A stretch of 57,745 nucleotides of DNA from a bacterium (GCA_024222485.1 JAAEPJ010000192.1:1-57745), one strand, 5' to 3'; counted from the first letter of the stretch, positions 44,675 to 55,100 are shown. A program made the numbers and translations. Notes: generated by a model from the sequence alone, not told the origin.

Positions 44675-46216
44675 TTATTTTAAAAGTTTATATTCAACAG
44701 CATCAACCAATGCTTGCCATGATGCTTCTATTACATTTTCCGATGCCCCAATAGTTAGCCACTCATCGCTAGTATCACGCGTCTCTATTAAAACACGAAC
44801 CTTTGATTCTGTCCCTCCACCTGAGCCAACCACACGAACTTTAAAATCACTTAAACCAACCTCTTTAAGTTGTGGATAAAATTTTTCCAAGGCTTTACGC
44901 AAAGCATTATCTAAAGCATTAACTGGACCAGCACCATTACTCGCAGTATGTTCCTCAACCCCCTCAACAACAATTTTAATAATGGCTTTAGAGGTAATCT
45001 TCCCAGTATCATCCTTTTCGATAATTACCTTAAATCCTTCCAAGTCAAAAAAATTCTGATATCCTGATAAATTCTTACGCATCAAAAGCTCAAGCGATGC
45101 CTCAGCCCCCTCATACTGCAAACCATCATTTTCCTTATCCTTAACCAACCTCAAAATATCAGCCAATTCTTTCTCATCTAAATCAATATTGAAGTCTCGT
45201 GCTTTTGCTAAAATATTACTTTTACCCGATAATTCAGAAACAACAATTCGTCGTTTATTTCCGACCTCTTCTGGCATAATATGTTCATAAGTCTTAGAAT
45301 TCCGTTCTACTGCACTAACATGAATACCTGCCTTATGAGAAAAAGCCGAATACCCAACATAAGGCTGATTATCATGTGGCACCTTATTTGCAACCTCACT
45401 AATATAAAAAGAGGTTTCCTTAAGCTTTTTAAGGTCTGCATTCACAACTAAGCCCATTTTAAAGGCAGCCGCTGGAATAATTGAAGTCAAATCTGCATTC
45501 CCACAACGCTCTCCATAACCATTGATTGTGCCTTGAACAATCGTAGCACCACACTTAATCGCCATAATAGAATTTGCAACTGCCGTCCCTGCATCATTAT
45601 GAGTATGGATCCCCAGAGGAATATTGACAGTATTGACAAGACTTGAAATAATTGTTTCAATTTCAAAGGGTAACATCCCACCATTGGTATCACATAAACA
45701 AATTTGATCAGCACCTGCAGCCTCTGCAGTCTTTAGTATTTTCTCTGCATATAGTGGATTAGCTTTATAACCATCAAAAAAATGCTCAGCATCATAAATA
45801 ACCTCAAAATTATGCTCTTTTAAAAAACTAATAGAATCTGAGATCATGGCTAGATTTTCTGCTAAAGTCGTTCGCAAAGCATCCTTAACATGCAAATCCC
45901 ATGTTTTACCAAAAATACAAACGGCATCAGATTTTGCCTCTAAAAAATTTTTAAAATTTATATCGTCATACACATTAATATCTTTACGCCTTGTGCTACC
46001 AAAAGCTGTAATTTTAGCATGTTTAATATCAAACTCTCTCAGCATTGAAAACAAAAGCATATCTTTAGGGTTAGATCCTGGCCAACCACACTCAATATAG
46101 TCAATACCAAAATCATCCAACTTTTGAACAATTCTTAATTTATCTTCAAGAGAAAATGAAATTCCCTCAGTCTGAGCACCATCTCTTAAAGTTGTATCAT
46201 ATGTTAATAGTTTCAT
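44675..46216 (-). CDS. cimA: (R)-citramalate synthase CimA
   Basis: CimA joins pyruvate and acetyl-CoA to citramalate, giving 2-oxobutyrate for isoleucine without threonine deaminase. The 513-residue protein has the HMGL-like barrel start LLTYDTTLRDGAQTEGISFS (residues 3-22), IECGWPGSNPKD, CDTNGGMLP, IPLGIHTHNDAGTAVANS with the metal His pair, and QGTINGYGERCGNADL. The C-terminal LeuA-type regulatory domain is complete. YIECGWPGSNPKD separates this group from isopropylmalate and homocitrate synthases. lysC precedes it and ilvB follows, fitting isoleucine supply. Confidence 0.93.
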   Translation of the reverse strand: MKLLTYDTTLRDGAQTEGISFSLEDKLRIVQKLDDFGIDYIECGWPGSNPKDMLLFSMLREFDIKHAKITAFGSTRRKDINVYDDINFKNFLEAKSDAVCIFGKTWDLHVKDALRTTLAENLAMISDSISFLKEHNFEVIYDAEHFFDGYKANPLYAEKILKTAEAAGADQICLCDTNGGMLPFEIETIISSLVNTVNIPLGIHTHNDAGTAVANSIMAIKCGATIVQGTINGYGERCGNADLTSIIPAAAFKMGLVVNADLKKLKETSFYISEVANKVPHDNQPYVGYSAFSHKAGIHVSAVERNSKTYEHIMPEEVGNKRRIVVSELSGKSNILAKARDFNIDLDEKELADILRLVKDKENDGLQYEGAEASLELLMRKNLSGYQNFFDLEGFKVIIEKDDTGKITSKAIIKIVVEGVEEHTASNGAGPVNALDNALRKALEKFYPQLKEVGLSDFKVRVVGSGGGTESKVRVLIETRDTSDEWLTIGASENVIEASWQALVDAVEYKLLK

Positions 46217-46239
46217 TTATTTACCTTTTTTTTAAATAC

Positions 46240-47448
46240 CTAAGAATCCAAACCAAAAACCTTATGAACAGCCGTAGCTGCAACCTCCAGCTTGACAAAA
46301 TCAATCACACAAGAAACTTTAATTTCAGAAGTTGAAATCATATGAATATTCACTTCATTATCAGCAAGGGCCTTAAACATAGTAGAAGCAACAGCGGCAT
46401 GACTTTTCATGCCAACACCTACGATAGAGATCTTTGCCACCTCATCATCATATAGAATTTTTGTACCATTTTCTTCCAAAACTTTAACGACTATCATCGC
46501 CTTAGCTAGGTCACTTTTATCTATTGTAAATGAAATATTATTTTTATTATTTTCCGCAGTACTCTGAATAATCATATCTACATTCACTTCAGACTTAGCT
46601 AATGATTCAAAAAGAGATGCCGCAACTCCCGGCTCATCCGGAATATGTAAAACTGAAATTTTGACTTGATTTTTATCAAAAACAACGCCTCTTACAACCA
46701 CATCTTCCATCGCACTATCCTCCTCTACAATATATGTACCTTCCGTCTCTGTAAATGTTGACCTTACATGAATTACAACACCATATTTTTTCCCGACTTC
46801 AACTGCTCTTGCATGCATAACACCTGCACCGAGACTTGCCATCTCTAAAATTTCATCATAAGAGATATAATCAATTTTAGTCGCTTTCTCTACAATACGA
46901 GGATCAGTTGTATAAATCCCTTCTACATCCGTATAAATCTCGCATTCTGCTTCTAAAACAGCCGCCAAGGCAACCGCTGATAAATCAGAGCCTCCTCTTC
47001 CGAGAGTTGTAATTGTCTTATCCTCAGTTACGCCTTGAAATCCTGCAACAATAACAATTTTATTATGAGCAAGCTCAAGTAAAATTTTTTCGCTACTAAT
47101 TTCTTTAATCTTAGCTTTAGTATGCGAGTCTGTCGTAAGTATCCCTACTTGTGACCCTGTCAAAGATATTGCATCAATTCCTTTAACTTTAATAGATATT
47201 GATAGTAATGAAATAGATATCTGTTCCCCTGTAGAAAGTAAAACATCCATTTCGCGATCATCAGGATTTTTTGTAATATCATATGCCATCTTCAATAAGT
47301 CATCCGTTGTATCTCCAGGAGCAGAAACGACAACAACAATTTTATATCCTGCCTTTTTTTTAGCCAAAATTTTATCTGCAACATTTTTTATCTTAGAAAC
47401 ATCGCCAACAGAAGAGCCACCAAATTTCATTATTACTATTTTTTCCAC
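46240..47448 (-). CDS. lysC: Aspartate kinase LysC
   Basis: Aspartokinase phosphorylates aspartate at the start of the lysine, threonine and methionine branches. The 402-residue protein has KFGGSSVGDVSKIKNVA (residues 8-24), TTLGRGGSDLSAVALAA, CEIYTDVEGIYTTDPR, and two C-terminal ACT domains (VLHIPDEPGVAASLF and ISIVGVGMKSHAAVAS). This is the feedback-controlled, monofunctional class, probably inhibited by lysine and/or threonine. It overlaps the end of thrB by 13 bases. Confidence 0.96.
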   Translation of the reverse strand: MEKIVIMKFGGSSVGDVSKIKNVADKILAKKKAGYKIVVVVSAPGDTTDDLLKMAYDITKNPDDREMDVLLSTGEQISISLLSISIKVKGIDAISLTGSQVGILTTDSHTKAKIKEISSEKILLELAHNKIVIVAGFQGVTEDKTITTLGRGGSDLSAVALAAVLEAECEIYTDVEGIYTTDPRIVEKATKIDYISYDEILEMASLGAGVMHARAVEVGKKYGVVIHVRSTFTETEGTYIVEEDSAMEDVVVRGVVFDKNQVKISVLHIPDEPGVAASLFESLAKSEVNVDMIIQSTAENNKNNISFTIDKSDLAKAMIVVKVLEENGTKILYDDEVAKISIVGVGMKSHAAVASTMFKALADNEVNIHMISTSEIKVSCVIDFVKLEVAATAVHKVFGLDS

Positions 47449-48350
47449 AATATCTCTACCCCCTTCTCTGCTGCTCTTAAATCATAAAACTTGCCATCAG
47501 TTATTTCAAAAATTGCTTTTTTTATCATTTCAGCATTTTGCTCATCTGCAACCATCACAAGAGTTGGTCCAGAACCAGAGATAGCCACACCATAAGCTTT
47601 ATTTTCCATAGCTACTTTAAAAATTTCATCCATAAATCTAATTGTACTCTTTCTTTGCTGGTGATGCCAAACCTGATCATCCATACTCTTTCTTAATGCC
47701 GAAAAATCACCTTTAGCAAAAGCAATAATATTCAATGTGGAATCATTCATCCCCTTAATATATTCTCTATGTGAGAGATAAGCACTTGTTTTAAGTAAGA
47801 GATCACGAGAGAGCTCAGTATCAATAAAGTAATCTGGGACAAAAAACAACAACTTCTTGTCAATAAAACTATCTACAAAGTTTTCAAACTTATAATAAGA
47901 AACCCTATCAACATTGATGGCTGAAATAACCATTCCGCCCATAAAAGAAGGAGATAAATTATCTGGATGTTTTTCAAACCTGAATGCGAAACTTAATAAC
48001 TCATCCAAAGAATATTTCTCATCAAAACATAAAGCATTAACGGCTACCAGTGTCGAAGCAATCGCTGCAGAGCTTGAACCCAAACCACGGGAAAGAGGAA
48101 TATCATTATCAATAAGTACTTTAAACTTTGGTCTAACTTTCCCCTCAAACTCAAAAAATTTATCAATAATATTAAAAATAAAAGCATGATCTTTGCTTAC
48201 TTGACTATTATAAAAATAATGATCCTCTTCACTGAGCTCAAGTGTAATATAATTAAAAAGCTCAGCAGCAATACCCAAACAATCAAACGATGAACCAACA
48301 TTAGCAGTTGTAGCTGGAGCTTTTACTTTAATTTTGCTAAACTTTCCCAA
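47436..48350 (-). CDS. thrB: Homoserine kinase ThrB
   Basis: ThrB phosphorylates homoserine on the way to threonine. It is a GHMP kinase of 304 residues with VKAPATTANVGSSFDCLGIA (residues 9-28), the ATP loop PLSRGLGSSSAAIASTLVA and the C-terminal GVAISGSGPTLVMVAD. It starts at a TTG (48348-48350) with GAGG seven bases upstream. It is first in the thrB-lysC-cimA run. thrA, thrC and asd are not in the window. Confidence 0.95.
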   Translation of the reverse strand: MGKFSKIKVKAPATTANVGSSFDCLGIAAELFNYITLELSEEDHYFYNSQVSKDHAFIFNIIDKFFEFEGKVRPKFKVLIDNDIPLSRGLGSSSAAIASTLVAVNALCFDEKYSLDELLSFAFRFEKHPDNLSPSFMGGMVISAINVDRVSYYKFENFVDSFIDKKLLFFVPDYFIDTELSRDLLLKTSAYLSHREYIKGMNDSTLNIIAFAKGDFSALRKSMDDQVWHHQQRKSTIRFMDEIFKVAMENKAYGVAISGSGPTLVMVADEQNAEMIKKAIFEITDGKFYDLRAAEKGVEILWKK

Positions 48351-48576
48351 AAGAAGACCTCATCTATTATAATTTATTTTAAAAATTTTAACGATTATAC
48401 CATATTTCTCGTTTATTATTCCACTTTTTTATTGGAAAGATTAGTAGATTTTTGTATAAAATAATAGAAAAAGAATTAAACTTGTTTTATTCTCAAAATA
48501 GCAATATATGCTTTGAACATAGCGAAAAACATTTAATTATAGCTACTTTCTAAAATAGCTAACAAAGGAAAAAAAT

Positions 48577-49269
48577 ATGTACCAAGAATTAACAAATACT
48601 AAAGTTCTAGTAGAACGCGATTTTATGAATAAAGTTTATGGTTGGATGGCTATAGGGTTATTACTAACAGCCTTTGTATCCTATTTTATTTCAACATCAC
48701 CTGCCTTACTAAATCTTGTGCTAGGCAACCGCTTAATTTACTTTGGTCTTTTTATTGCAGAAATTTTCATGGTAGGCTATCTATCTGCTAGAATAAATAA
48801 AATGCCCGTACAAACTGCCCAAAATATATTTATTGGCTACTCATTATTAAATGGCTTAACACTTTCATTTATCTTTATTGCTTACACGAAAAACTCTCTT
48901 GCTTCAACATTTTTCACAACGGCAGGGATGTTTGCTGCTATGAGCATTTATGGTTTTACAACAAAAAAGAACTTAACTGCTTTAGGTGGTTTTCTCTTAA
49001 TGGGGTTAGTGGGCATTATCATTGCTTTAATTATTAATATTTTTATTAGAAGTTCACAATTAAGTTTAATCATTTCAATCTTAGGGGTCTTTATCTTTAC
49101 AGGTCTTACTGCTTATGATACCCAACGGATTAAAAAGATGGCAAACTCAAACTTTCATGATGAAAATAGCATTAAAAAGAAAGCAATTTTAGGAGCATTA
49201 ATCCTTTACCTTGATTTTATTAATTTATTTATATTTTTATTGAGGCTATTAGGAACAAGAAAAAATTAA
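48577..49269 (+). CDS. Bax inhibitor-1/YccA family membrane protein
   Basis: The 230-residue protein has seven membrane helices and family landmarks: DFMNKVYGWMAIGLLLTAF (residues 15-33), GLTLSFIFIAYT, FTGLTAYDTQRIKKMA (the last-but-one helix with the conserved Asp) and ALILYLDFINLFIFLLRLLG. Relatives include the Ca2+-leak protein YetJ and the FtsH-linked YccA; the function here is not determined. The ATG has AAAGGAAA upstream. Its promoter region is shared with the divergent thrB; TTGAAC at 48513-48518 is a possible -35 box. Confidence 0.9.
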   Translation: MYQELTNTKVLVERDFMNKVYGWMAIGLLLTAFVSYFISTSPALLNLVLGNRLIYFGLFIAEIFMVGYLSARINKMPVQTAQNIFIGYSLLNGLTLSFIFIAYTKNSLASTFFTTAGMFAAMSIYGFTTKKNLTALGGFLLMGLVGIIIALIINIFIRSSQLSLIISILGVFIFTGLTAYDTQRIKKMANSNFHDENSIKKKAILGALILYLDFINLFIFLLRLLGTRKN

Positions 49270-49303
49270 AGATCATTAATCCATTATCTTTTAATATTCT
49301 AAA

Positions 49304-50464
49304 TTAATAATTAGAAATTTTCGCTGCTATATTATGCCTAGACTCTCTTGCAATATTTAGCAGAACTCCAATACAGAACATCGAAACGACAAAAGAGGAT
49401 CCCCCAAATGAAAAAAAGGGGAGAGGAATACCTTTAGTCGGAATAGCACCTGTCACCACTGCAATATTCATAATCGCTTGAAAAGAAATTAAAAAGGTGA
49501 TACCAAAAGCAACTAATCTTGCAAAATAATTATCAGTTTGCAAGGCAATCTTAATACCTAAATATGTAAAAATCAAAAAAAATCCAAAAACAATTAAGGA
49601 ACCTAACACACCCAACTCCTCAATAATAATAGACAAAATAAAGTCGGTATGTGATTCAGGCAAGTATAAAAGTTTTAATTTACTACCTCCAATCCCTGTC
49701 CCAAGAAAACTTGCATTAGCAATAGCTAAGTAAGACTGCACAACTTGATAGCCAACATCTGAAAAATGCTGCCAAGGGTTTAAAAAAGAAAGCACTCTTT
49801 TAAGGCGGTATGGTGTACTTAAAAGTGCATATGCAAAAAAAGACAATACTAATCCCCAAAAAATAAAGATATATTTCTTACTCACTCCCGCAATAAAATA
49901 CATAGAAAAGACAATCGCAATGATAATGACTGTTGTCCCAAGATCAGGCTCAAGATAAATCAAACAAACTGTTAACATTAATAAAAATATTTTAGGCAGA
50001 AACACAAAAAAATTCTTATTCATAACCTGATGTTTACGGTCGAGCCAATCAGCTGTATAAAAAATAAATGCAACCTTAGCAAGTTCTGATGGCTGAATTC
50101 CAACTCCCCCAAACCGTAACCAACGCCTAGCACCACCAACACTATGTCCAATACTAGGAATTAAAACTAAAATTAAAAGTAATAAAGATATTAACATAAA
50201 AAGCAAACTAAAATTCTGCCATTTTTTATAGCTTAAAAAATAACCAGTAAAAAGCATCATTAACCCCAAAAAACTCCAGATAAGCTGACGCTTTAGAAAA
50301 AAAAATGGATCACCAAATCGATAACTAGCAGTAATGTTACTCGCACTAAAAATCATAATAGCACTAAAAAATAAAATAAAAAGGACCGAACAAAAAAGAA
50401 TAAGTTCAACTCTAAATGCGGGGTCATGAAAATCAGCAAAAAATTCCGATTTTTTTTTTATCAC
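49304..50464 (-). CDS. ftsW: Septal peptidoglycan glycosyltransferase FtsW
   Basis: FtsW is a SEDS-family polymerase that extends peptidoglycan strands at the division site. The 386-residue protein has ten helices and the family signatures GARRWLRFGGVGIQPSELAK, YLEPDLGTTVIII, and PTKGIPLPFFSFGGSSFVVS near the end. RodA has the same fold; the neighbour murD and the usual mur-ftsW order favour FtsW. It is last in the envelope operon and converges with the Bax-inhibitor family gene. Confidence 0.9.
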   Translation of the reverse strand: MIKKKSEFFADFHDPAFRVELILFCSVLFILFFSAIMIFSASNITASYRFGDPFFFLKRQLIWSFLGLMMLFTGYFLSYKKWQNFSLLFMLISLLLLILVLIPSIGHSVGGARRWLRFGGVGIQPSELAKVAFIFYTADWLDRKHQVMNKNFFVFLPKIFLLMLTVCLIYLEPDLGTTVIIIAIVFSMYFIAGVSKKYIFIFWGLVLSFFAYALLSTPYRLKRVLSFLNPWQHFSDVGYQVVQSYLAIANASFLGTGIGGSKLKLLYLPESHTDFILSIIIEELGVLGSLIVFGFFLIFTYLGIKIALQTDNYFARLVAFGITFLISFQAIMNIAVVTGAIPTKGIPLPFFSFGGSSFVVSMFCIGVLLNIARESRHNIAAKISNY

Positions 50465-50609
50465 CTCTCACTCCTAATACGTGTCTTTGTTCAATAGAAT
50501 TTAGATAATAGATAAGCTATAAAATTAAAAAACACTGCTCAAGGAAGTAAAAAATAAAGCATAAAATTACAAATATATTTAAAAGCTCCAGTATTATCTC
50601 ATACTTAAG

Positions 50610-51944
50610 TTAGAGAATGCCATCTAAGTGATCCTTACAACATATTTTATCCACAAAAAAATCACCACGCTCTTTATAATTCTTAAATTCATCAAAACTT
50701 GCGCAAGCAGGTGAAAACAATACTGTACCTCCTGATTCTGCCTTAAGTTTCACATCTGCAAGCCTTGGGAAAATTTCTGTCATAGCACTGAACTCTTTTA
50801 ATTCATCTTTGATTAACTCTCTTGATTCCCCAAAGATAATCAACTTTGTAACTTTTCTCTTAATAAGTGGCACAAGAGGAGAAAGTGAAGCCCCTTTATG
50901 CTCTCCACCCAGCATCAGGATAATATTTCCTTCAAAACTTTCTAAGGCAACCCTTGTAGAATCAATATTTGTAGATTTAGAATCATTAACATACCTAGCT
51001 CCACCTTTTTCACAAACTAACTTTAACCTATGCTCTAAGCCTTCAAAACTATTAATAGCATTTTTGAGCTCTTGGATACCATTTAAGCTAAAACAAAAAT
51101 CTTGTACTAGTAAAATTGCTGCCATAATATTGGCTATATTATGATTCCCAATAACCTTTAAAAATGAAATATCAAACTTAAAATTCTTCGCATGAAAAAT
51201 AACTCTATTATTATCCAAATAAATATCCGCCTCTTTATTATTTAAAGAAAAAGACAAATAAGCTGGACGGGAAAAAAAGTCATCCATATTTAAAATACTT
51301 ATTTTTGGTCTATGATTAAAAATTCTAAACTTAACCTCAGCATATTCTTCTATACTTTTATAGCGAGAAAGGTGATCAGGAGTGATATTCAAAATAGCAG
51401 CAGCAGATGGTTCAAACTGATCCACCCACTCCAACTGATAACTACTAACCTCAATTATCACAATGGAATCTTTTGTCGTTCTTTCGGCAATAGCAGTAAT
51501 AGGGGTTCCAACATTCCCACAAAGAAAAACATCTTTTTTAAAATATTTTAAAATATGCTCAATAAGGTAAACAGTTGTCGTCTTGCCATTTGTCCCAGTA
51601 ACTGCAATCACATTCTTTGTATTTAAATAACGAAAGCCAAGCTCTAACTCAGAAATAATAGGCACATCTGCTTGTTCTAAAATAGCTAAATCGCGAGGAA
51701 CTCCAGGACTTATAACAATTAAGTCAGCAGCTAAAATTTTCTCCGTATGACCAACTTCAAAAGCATTGATCTTCCCAGATTGTTTTAAAGCTTCAAGCTT
51801 AGACTTTGAGCGCTCAGATGAGTCACTGACAAAAATAATAGCACCTTTTTTACATAAAAAATCAATGACACTCGTTCCACTAATGCCTAGACCTATTACT
51901 GTTATTTTTTTTTTATACACGATAATATTTCCATTTATGCTCAC
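50610..51944 (-). CDS. murD: UDP-N-acetylmuramoyl-L-alanine:D-glutamate ligase MurD
   Basis: MurD adds D-glutamate to UDP-MurNAc-L-Ala in the cytoplasm. Landmarks in 444 residues: VIGLGISGTSVIDFL (N-terminal nucleotide-sugar domain), AVTGTNGKTTTVYLIEHI (ATP loop), VSSYQLEWVDQF, ILNITPDHLSRY, and NDSKSTNIDSTRVALE, LMLGGEHKGASL in the C-terminal domain. The long frame starts at GTG (51942-51944); a second GTG at V9 (51918-51920) with GGA upstream is equally plausible. waaA lies 14 bases upstream and ftsW 145 bases downstream. Confidence 0.95.
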   Translation of the reverse strand: MSINGNIIVYKKKITVIGLGISGTSVIDFLCKKGAIIFVSDSSERSKSKLEALKQSGKINAFEVGHTEKILAADLIVISPGVPRDLAILEQADVPIISELELGFRYLNTKNVIAVTGTNGKTTTVYLIEHILKYFKKDVFLCGNVGTPITAIAERTTKDSIVIIEVSSYQLEWVDQFEPSAAAILNITPDHLSRYKSIEEYAEVKFRIFNHRPKISILNMDDFFSRPAYLSFSLNNKEADIYLDNNRVIFHAKNFKFDISFLKVIGNHNIANIMAAILLVQDFCFSLNGIQELKNAINSFEGLEHRLKLVCEKGGARYVNDSKSTNIDSTRVALESFEGNIILMLGGEHKGASLSPLVPLIKRKVTKLIIFGESRELIKDELKEFSAMTEIFPRLADVKLKAESGGTVLFSPACASFDEFKNYKERGDFFVDKICCKDHLDGIL

Positions 51945-51958
51945 TCATCAATAGTAAT

Positions 51959-53230
51959 TTATGTCAAAAGATATTCAACAGACTCCTTGGCGCCACCTTT
52001 CGCATCTTTTAAACATTTTAAAACCCTATGTACAAACTGTGAGCGTTCATTTTTATCTATGAGATATTTTTCAGCTTGTTTTTTCAAAACAGCAACATTT
52101 TCAACTTGGATAGCACCTCCAGAACTTAGAAAGCGTGCAGACACCTCACGAAAATTTTCCATATATGGACCAAATAAAACTAGTTTTCCAAGACTAGCAG
52201 GCTCAATAATATTTTGGCCACCTTTCTTAACTAAAGAGCCCCCAACAAAAACAAGGTCTGAATTTTTATAAACATCAATCAATGCACCCATAACATCTAA
52301 AACAATAATATTCGCACCAATAAATTTTTGATTTCGTTTCAGATATTTTGAGCCCTCGCCAAATTTTTTTAAATCAGAATAACAAACATAATCAAGGTTA
52401 TTTTCATGAAGCAAGCTTTCAATTTTCTCAATATTTTTTAAATGACGAGGAGCAATCACTCCTAAAAAATTATCAAACTTACTATTTAAATAAATCATGG
52501 CATCAATGAGCAGGGCTTCTTCGCCAGCACGCAAACTACCAGCAGTAAAAACAGGGCGGTTATAAAATAAATCATCTTTTTCATGAGTAACATCATTAAC
52601 AATATCAAGAATATCATATTTTATATTACGAACAAAAATAGCCTTTTCTTTTTGGAGCCCTAAGGCAGTAAAGCGTTCTTTATCTTCCTTAGATTGTGCT
52701 AATACTAAGTTCAATTTTACAAGTAATGGCTTAAAGTAAAATTTAAAAAATTTATATTTAGGAAAACTTCTATCAGAAAGACGCGCATTAACTATAAATT
52801 GGCGCATATTATTCCATGAATTTGCAATAATAAAAGATGGCCAAATCTCTGTTTCTATAAAAACTGTTTGACGGATTGAGTGTTTCGTAATAAAGTTTAA
52901 AACAATGGGCAAAAAATCAAATGGCACATACCGACAACAAAAATGTTCTGCCTCAATCGTCTCAGCCATTGCATACCCCATCTCCGTTACAACTGTTAAA
53001 ATAATAGGTTCCATTGTTTTTCTACGAATTTCTCTAATTATAACGGCGGCGATTTTAACTTCTCCAACAGATGAAGCGTGTAACCAAATAGAACGTTTAT
53101 TCTCTATCTTTGTTAAATTAAGACGGTCTGACAAAATTTTGGTCTTGCCTTTCATAATATAGTAAAAAATAAAAATGATAATAGCTAAAATCCAAATAAG
53201 GTTATAGATTAAAAAAAATAAATAAAACAT
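51959..53230 (-). CDS. waaA: 3-deoxy-D-manno-octulosonic acid transferase WaaA (KdtA)
   Basis: WaaA adds Kdo to lipid A precursor at the inner membrane, so the cell should make lipopolysaccharide. The 423-residue protein has one N-terminal membrane helix, IWLHASSVGEVKIAAVIIRE (residues 48-67), FIETEIWPSFIIAN with the catalytic Glu, SDRSFPKYKFF and the C-terminal Kdo-binding FVGGSLVKKGGQNIIEPASL. How many Kdo residues are added cannot be told. The DUF374 acyltransferase gene is 21 bases upstream. Confidence 0.93.
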   Translation of the reverse strand: MFYLFFLIYNLIWILAIIIFIFYYIMKGKTKILSDRLNLTKIENKRSIWLHASSVGEVKIAAVIIREIRRKTMEPIILTVVTEMGYAMAETIEAEHFCCRYVPFDFLPIVLNFITKHSIRQTVFIETEIWPSFIIANSWNNMRQFIVNARLSDRSFPKYKFFKFYFKPLLVKLNLVLAQSKEDKERFTALGLQKEKAIFVRNIKYDILDIVNDVTHEKDDLFYNRPVFTAGSLRAGEEALLIDAMIYLNSKFDNFLGVIAPRHLKNIEKIESLLHENNLDYVCYSDLKKFGEGSKYLKRNQKFIGANIIVLDVMGALIDVYKNSDLVFVGGSLVKKGGQNIIEPASLGKLVLFGPYMENFREVSARFLSSGGAIQVENVAVLKKQAEKYLIDKNERSQFVHRVLKCLKDAKGGAKESVEYLLT

Positions 53231-53251
53231 GTAAAAATCCTCTTTATAAAG

Positions 53252-53899
53252 CTAGGAGGTATTTTCTTCCTTCTTTATCTCTTCCTCAAGCTCTGTTTTT
53301 AAAATATTTAAAACTTTAGTAAGTTTTACTTGCTCTTCATCAAGATTAAAATCATGAGGAATGATAATCGGGTCTCCATACTTAATGTAAGTCTTAGTAA
53401 AAGGTTTAGGTATTAAATATTTATCCCAATTATCCAAAATCCATTTATTTTTAGCTCCCGTTGCAACAGGGAGAATAACTGCACTAGTTTTTGCTGCTAA
53501 AAAAATAGGACCAGGCTTTAGCTCATAAATGGGACCATGAGGACCATCAGCAGCAAAAGCAATATCATGACCTTGATAAATTTTTTTAATAAGCTTAACT
53601 AAAGCTTTAGCTCCTCCACGAGAACTTGAACCTCTGACAATTATATAACCAAGTTTTTTTAAAATCTTTGATTGCAAGTCACCATCAGATGAAAGGCTAG
53701 TCATAATACAAATAGAACGATACGCATGACTGTTAACTAAAATAAACTGTTTCCCATGCCAGAAAACAAAAATAATATTTTTAGCTTGACCTTTTATTTC
53801 TTGAACAATTTCAGAATTTATAAAAATAACCTTATGGGTAAAGCTTAGAAATTTAATAACCCAAACGGCAATTACAGGTAAAATTTTTTGTTTAAACAT
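53252..53899 (-). CDS. DUF374 lysophospholipid-acyltransferase-like protein
   Basis: The 215-residue protein resembles the DUF374/LPLAT family: FVFWHGKQFILVN (the HxxxQ/D-type active-site stretch), ASRSSRGG-like GSSSRGGAKALVKLIK, FAADGPHGPIYELKPG (the conserved GPxGP) and ILPVATGAKNKW. It is often found beside waaA or lpx genes, and a role in adding an acyl chain to lipid A is suspected but not shown. It overlaps the preceding M23 gene by 8 bases. Confidence 0.85.
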   Translation of the reverse strand: MFKQKILPVIAVWVIKFLSFTHKVIFINSEIVQEIKGQAKNIIFVFWHGKQFILVNSHAYRSICIMTSLSSDGDLQSKILKKLGYIIVRGSSSRGGAKALVKLIKKIYQGHDIAFAADGPHGPIYELKPGPIFLAAKTSAVILPVATGAKNKWILDNWDKYLIPKPFTKTYIKYGDPIIIPHDFNLDEEQVKLTKVLNILKTELEEEIKKEENTS

Positions 53900-55100
53900 T
53901 ATTTAAGCTTTCCTGTTCAGGTGACACAGGATATAAAATACTATAATATTCTTTAACTTTAAGGTTAAAATCATCTATATGCTTTTTCTTAACAGAATGT
54001 GCCGCAGGAAACTTTAAACGCAAATAATTTACAAAACGATTATTCTTTTTAACTCTAAAATCAAGATGCGGACCTGTTGACATCCCTGTACTACCAACAT
54101 AACCTATTATTTGACCTTGTTTTACTTTGGTCCCTTTTTTTATTTTTTTATCAAATCTACTTAAATGAGCATACCAAGTCTCATATGTCCCATTATGCCG
54201 AACTTTAATCTGTTTACCATATCCCCCATTATCTCCACGAAAAATAACTCTACCATCACCAACAGAAACAACTGGCGTCCCTTTTGGCGCTGCGTAATCA
54301 ATGCCTTTATGCGGACGACGATATTTTAAAATAGGGTGCATGCGAGTCAAACTGAAATAAGAACTAATCCTTTTATAATTAAGAGGAGACTTTAAAAATG
54401 CTTTTCTTAAAGCCTTTCCTTTTTTATCATAATACACACCATTAAAATAAATAGCCTCAAATTTTTCTTTTTTGGCAAGATATTCTGCTGCTAGAATTTT
54501 ACCCACTTTAGAATAGCCATTTTCCGTATAAAAACGCTCACAAAGTAATAAAAATTTATCTCCTAGTCTGGGGTCTGTAAAAAAATCAATTTGCCAAGCA
54601 AAAATTTCTGACATTTCCACTGCCATGGCAGGTGATCCATACTCAGAATTCACAATTGAGGTATAAAGAGAAGTCTGAATATCCCCCTCTAACACAAAAG
54701 TTTCTGACTTTATTTCATCTTTTTGGACTTCTACTTCAAAAATGAATGGAGTTGTTGATTCATAAATTTTATATCTTTCAATTTGATTTTTATAAAAAAT
54801 AAAAGAGGTAAAAACACCAGAGGTCGATCGCTCAATTGCATAGGTTTGCCCTGGCTTAATATTAGAAACTTCGACATACTCTCCCAATTTATTTGTAATT
54901 AAAAGAACCTCCTTTTCAGATAGGTCTTCAGATTTCAAAATTTTGTAGAGGCTTTCACCTTTTTTAAAGGCATCTTCCGCTTTAATAATCTTAGGTTCAT
55001 CTTCTTTTGCATTCATAAGCTTATAAATAAGCAAAGAGGTACTAAGCAAAAGTGATAAAAAAAATAAATAAATAATTAGCTTGCTATGCCGATTAGACAA
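53892..55100 (-). CDS. M23-family peptidoglycan endopeptidase (MepM-like)
   Basis: The 402-residue protein has an N-terminal membrane anchor (residues 6-26), a LysM/OapA-like region (YKILKSEDLSEKEVLL, YVEVSNIKPGQTYAI) and a C-terminal LytM domain with zinc ligands in RPHKGIDYAAPKGTPV and TGPHLDFRV plus WYAHLS. Such enzymes cut peptide crosslinks in the periplasm and act in elongation or daughter-cell separation. It is first of the envelope operon and is followed by the acyltransferase, waaA, murD and ftsW genes. Confidence 0.9.
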   Translation of the reverse strand: MSNRHSKLIIYLFFLSLLLSTSLLIYKLMNAKEDEPKIIKAEDAFKKGESLYKILKSEDLSEKEVLLITNKLGEYVEVSNIKPGQTYAIERSTSGVFTSFIFYKNQIERYKIYESTTPFIFEVEVQKDEIKSETFVLEGDIQTSLYTSIVNSEYGSPAMAVEMSEIFAWQIDFFTDPRLGDKFLLLCERFYTENGYSKVGKILAAEYLAKKEKFEAIYFNGVYYDKKGKALRKAFLKSPLNYKRISSYFSLTRMHPILKYRRPHKGIDYAAPKGTPVVSVGDGRVIFRGDNGGYGKQIKVRHNGTYETWYAHLSRFDKKIKKGTKVKQGQIIGYVGSTGMSTGPHLDFRVKKNNRFVNYLRLKFPAAHSVKKKHIDDFNLKVKEYYSILYPVSPEQESLNNV